Assembly (NCBI RefSeq): GCF_021729845.1
Contig: NZ_CP063397.1
Span: forward strand, 2,742,001-2,806,000
Source: Rhizobium sp. SL42
Lineage (GTDB): Bacteria > Pseudomonadota > Alphaproteobacteria > Rhizobiales > Rhizobiaceae
Direction: 5' to 3'
DNA length: 64,000 nt
Positions within the stretch are counted from its first letter, which is position 1, and each line of letters opens with the position of its first letter. Below the pieces are notes generated by a model that worked only from the letters and a program-made list of their open reading frames with translations, did not search any database and was not told the DNA's origin. The position numbers were made by a program, and so were the translations under genes. Shown in pieces: positions 62,589 through 64,000 of the stretch.

Positions 62589-63821
62589 TCAGTCTGCAGC
62601 GGCGATGATTTCGGCAAAACGCTTCTGCGCGTCTTCCGGCGTCATCGAGGCATTGGCAAAGAATTCGGAGAACAGGTCTTCCTTCTGCTTCTGGCTATCA
62701 GGCGACAGCAGCTGATCGGTACCTTGGATGACATTGCCCTTGGCAAGTATCTCCAGGCCCTTCTTCATGCAGTCGTTGGCGGCAGCCAGATCGACGTCGC
62801 CACGCACCGGCAGCGAACCCTTCTTCAGGTTGAACGCAACCTGGGTTGCCGGAGCAAGCAGGGTCGAGGCCAGCACTTCCTGCGCCTTGGACTTCTCCTC
62901 GTCCTTCAACAGCGGGAAGTAGAAGGCATCACCACCGGTCGAGATGATCTCGTTGACACCGAGGCCCGGTAGGCAGGTGTAGTCAGTGCCGGCTTTCTGG
63001 CCGGCCAGAGCAAATTCGCCCTGCGCCCAGTCACCCATGATCTGGCCGCCGGCCTTGCCGGTGATCACCAGATTGGTGGCCTGGTTCCAGTCCTGGACGT
63101 TGGAGCCCTTGGACATGCGACGAGCATCATCGGCGGCCTTGAACACCTTGGCGATCTCCGGACCAGCGGCAACGTCTGCATCCTTGTCCTGGAAGACCTT
63201 GGTGAACACGTCCTTGCCAGCGATCGCAACAAGCAGAACGTCGAAGGCACCGGCGGACTGCCATGGCTGGCCGCCAACGGCGAGCGGAATGATGCCAGCC
63301 TTCTCAAGTGCCGGGGCGGCTGCGACGAATTCATCCCAGTTCTTCGGAACTTCAACGCCAGCCGTCTTGAACGCGGCGTTGGAAAGCCACAGCCACTGCC
63401 AGGAATGGATGTTGACCGGCGCGCAATAGACCTTGCCGTCGATCGTGCAGGATTCGAGCAGGCTGGCCGGCTTGATGATGTCCTTCCAGCCTTCCTTTTC
63501 CGCAACCGCGGTCAGGTCGCGCAGCAGGCCGGACTGGGCCAGCTCTTCTGCCTGGCGACCGTGGTTGAACTGGGTCGCCGCCATGGGATCGCCGCCGGTG
63601 ATACGGCTGACCATGATCGGACGCGCGGTGCCGCCGGACCCGGCGATCGCACCGTCGACCCATTTGTTGCCGGTGGCGTCGAACGCCTTGGCAAGCTCGG
63701 CGACCGCCGCGGCTTCGCCGCCGGACGTCCACCAATGGGTCACTTCGAGATCTGTTGCATGAGCCGCGAACGGCATGACAACGGTTACGGCCAAAGCTGC
63801 CGCGAAGCTACGAAAATTCAT
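62589..63821 (-). CDS. Sugar ABC transporter substrate-binding protein
   Basis: A 410-residue periplasmic SBP_bac_1-type protein with a signal peptide (about 1-22, cut after AAHA) followed by TDLEVTHWWTSGGEAAAVAELAKAFDATGN. Trp-rich segments (INIHSWQWLWLSNAAF) suit carbohydrate binding. It is the first gene of the operon that continues to 51937. The associated mannosidase and xylosidase suggest a short hemicellulose oligosaccharide as ligand, but sequence alone does not prove it. Confidence 0.94.
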   Translation of the reverse strand: MNFRSFAAALAVTVVMPFAAHATDLEVTHWWTSGGEAAAVAELAKAFDATGNKWVDGAIAGSGGTARPIMVSRITGGDPMAATQFNHGRQAEELAQSGLLRDLTAVAEKEGWKDIIKPASLLESCTIDGKVYCAPVNIHSWQWLWLSNAAFKTAGVEVPKNWDEFVAAAPALEKAGIIPLAVGGQPWQSAGAFDVLLVAIAGKDVFTKVFQDKDADVAAGPEIAKVFKAADDARRMSKGSNVQDWNQATNLVITGKAGGQIMGDWAQGEFALAGQKAGTDYTCLPGLGVNEIISTGGDAFYFPLLKDEEKSKAQEVLASTLLAPATQVAFNLKKGSLPVRGDVDLAAANDCMKKGLEILAKGNVIQGTDQLLSPDSQKQKEDLFSEFFANASMTPEDAQKRFAEIIAAAD

Positions 63822-63927
63822 GAGTCTCCTCCCTCACTGAAACGTTGCCGGAAAAATCTATGCGAAACGATATGAGGGCGCAACCGCAAGAACCGAAATT
63901 TTATATTCCAGAGACAAATTCAACCCA

Positions 63928-63953
63928 GGAATGCACCTTCATCGATGCATTCC
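63928..63953. promoter_or_regulatory. Dyad upstream of the sugar-utilisation operon
   Basis: An 8-bp perfect inverted repeat GGAATGCA-N10-TGCATTCC about 107-132 bp before the binding-protein start. It has the size of a repressor or activator site. No regulator gene lies inside the window on this side. Confidence 0.45.
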
Positions 63954-63958
63954 AAGTT

Positions 63959-63984
63959 CTTTGCATGCGCCATATATTGCAAAG
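63959..63984. promoter_or_regulatory. Second dyad upstream of the sugar-utilisation operon
   Basis: A 7-bp perfect inverted repeat CTTTGCA-N12-TGCAAAG, only 5 bp beyond the first dyad and of the same total length (26 bp). The central TGCA/GCA elements are shared. The two may form a paired site. Confidence 0.42.
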
Positions 63985-64000
63985 CAGCAGAGATTTTTAC

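Overview
The window looks like a piece of an alphaproteobacterial genome of the Rhizobiaceae type (Rhizobium/Agrobacterium relatives). The reasons are high-GC coding, DUF1489, a GnyR/LiuR-like MerR regulator, RIME-like intergenic palindromes, and a large share of the DNA devoted to solute uptake and catabolism. This is inference from gene content; no 16S rRNA is present.

1-11.1 kb: an RpiR regulator, then a TetR regulator followed by a seven-gene same-strand operon: DapA-like lyase/synthase, SDR, TctC, molybdopterin S/N-oxide-type reductase, TctB, TctA, DadA-like FAD oxidoreductase. A tandem palindrome over the -10 box of this operon is a good candidate TetR operator. 11.2-14.6 kb: a LysR gene divergent from a RidA / class-V aminotransferase / SDR operon.

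14.7-33.4 kb: a peptide/amide uptake region. A seven-gene minus-strand operon encodes a complete peptide-type ABC transporter plus a CocE-type hydrolase and a CapA-like protein, with a divergent LysR gene. An IS5-family (IS1031-like) element sits exactly at the stop codon of that LysR gene. Next comes the most striking locus. A LuxR-type regulator with no LuxI partner carries the W-to-M and Y-to-W changes of plant-responsive LuxR solos (OryR/XccR/NesR/PipR group). It lies between two proline-iminopeptidase-type hydrolases, one of which heads a second complete peptide ABC transporter operon. A near-identical 19-bp dyad stands in front of each hydrolase gene, with matching spacing to a possible -10 box.

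33.5-51.5 kb: mostly chromosomal housekeeping and small accessory genes: a membrane-anchored tyrosine-type phosphatase, DUF1489, L-serine dehydratase, a previously easy-to-miss 33-codon membrane-protein ORF, DUF599, DUF1624, a methyltransferase, a MerR regulator, MgtE, a peptide-deformylase paralogue lacking metal ligands, a BON protein, tRNA-Leu(GAG), LipB, an XRE regulator, an EamA transporter, an SRPBCC/site-2-protease fusion, and a glutathione-dependent formaldehyde detoxification pair (class III alcohol dehydrogenase and S-formylglutathione hydrolase).

51.5-64 kb: a minus-strand sugar utilisation operon. It begins near 63.8 kb with a sugar ABC transporter (binding protein, two permeases, ATPase) and continues with a GH2 beta-mannosidase, sugar isomerase, Gfo/Idh dehydrogenase, aldo-keto reductase and GH43 xylosidase. 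This suggests import of short hemicellulose oligosaccharides and their breakdown in the cytoplasm. Two dyads lie in front of the operon.
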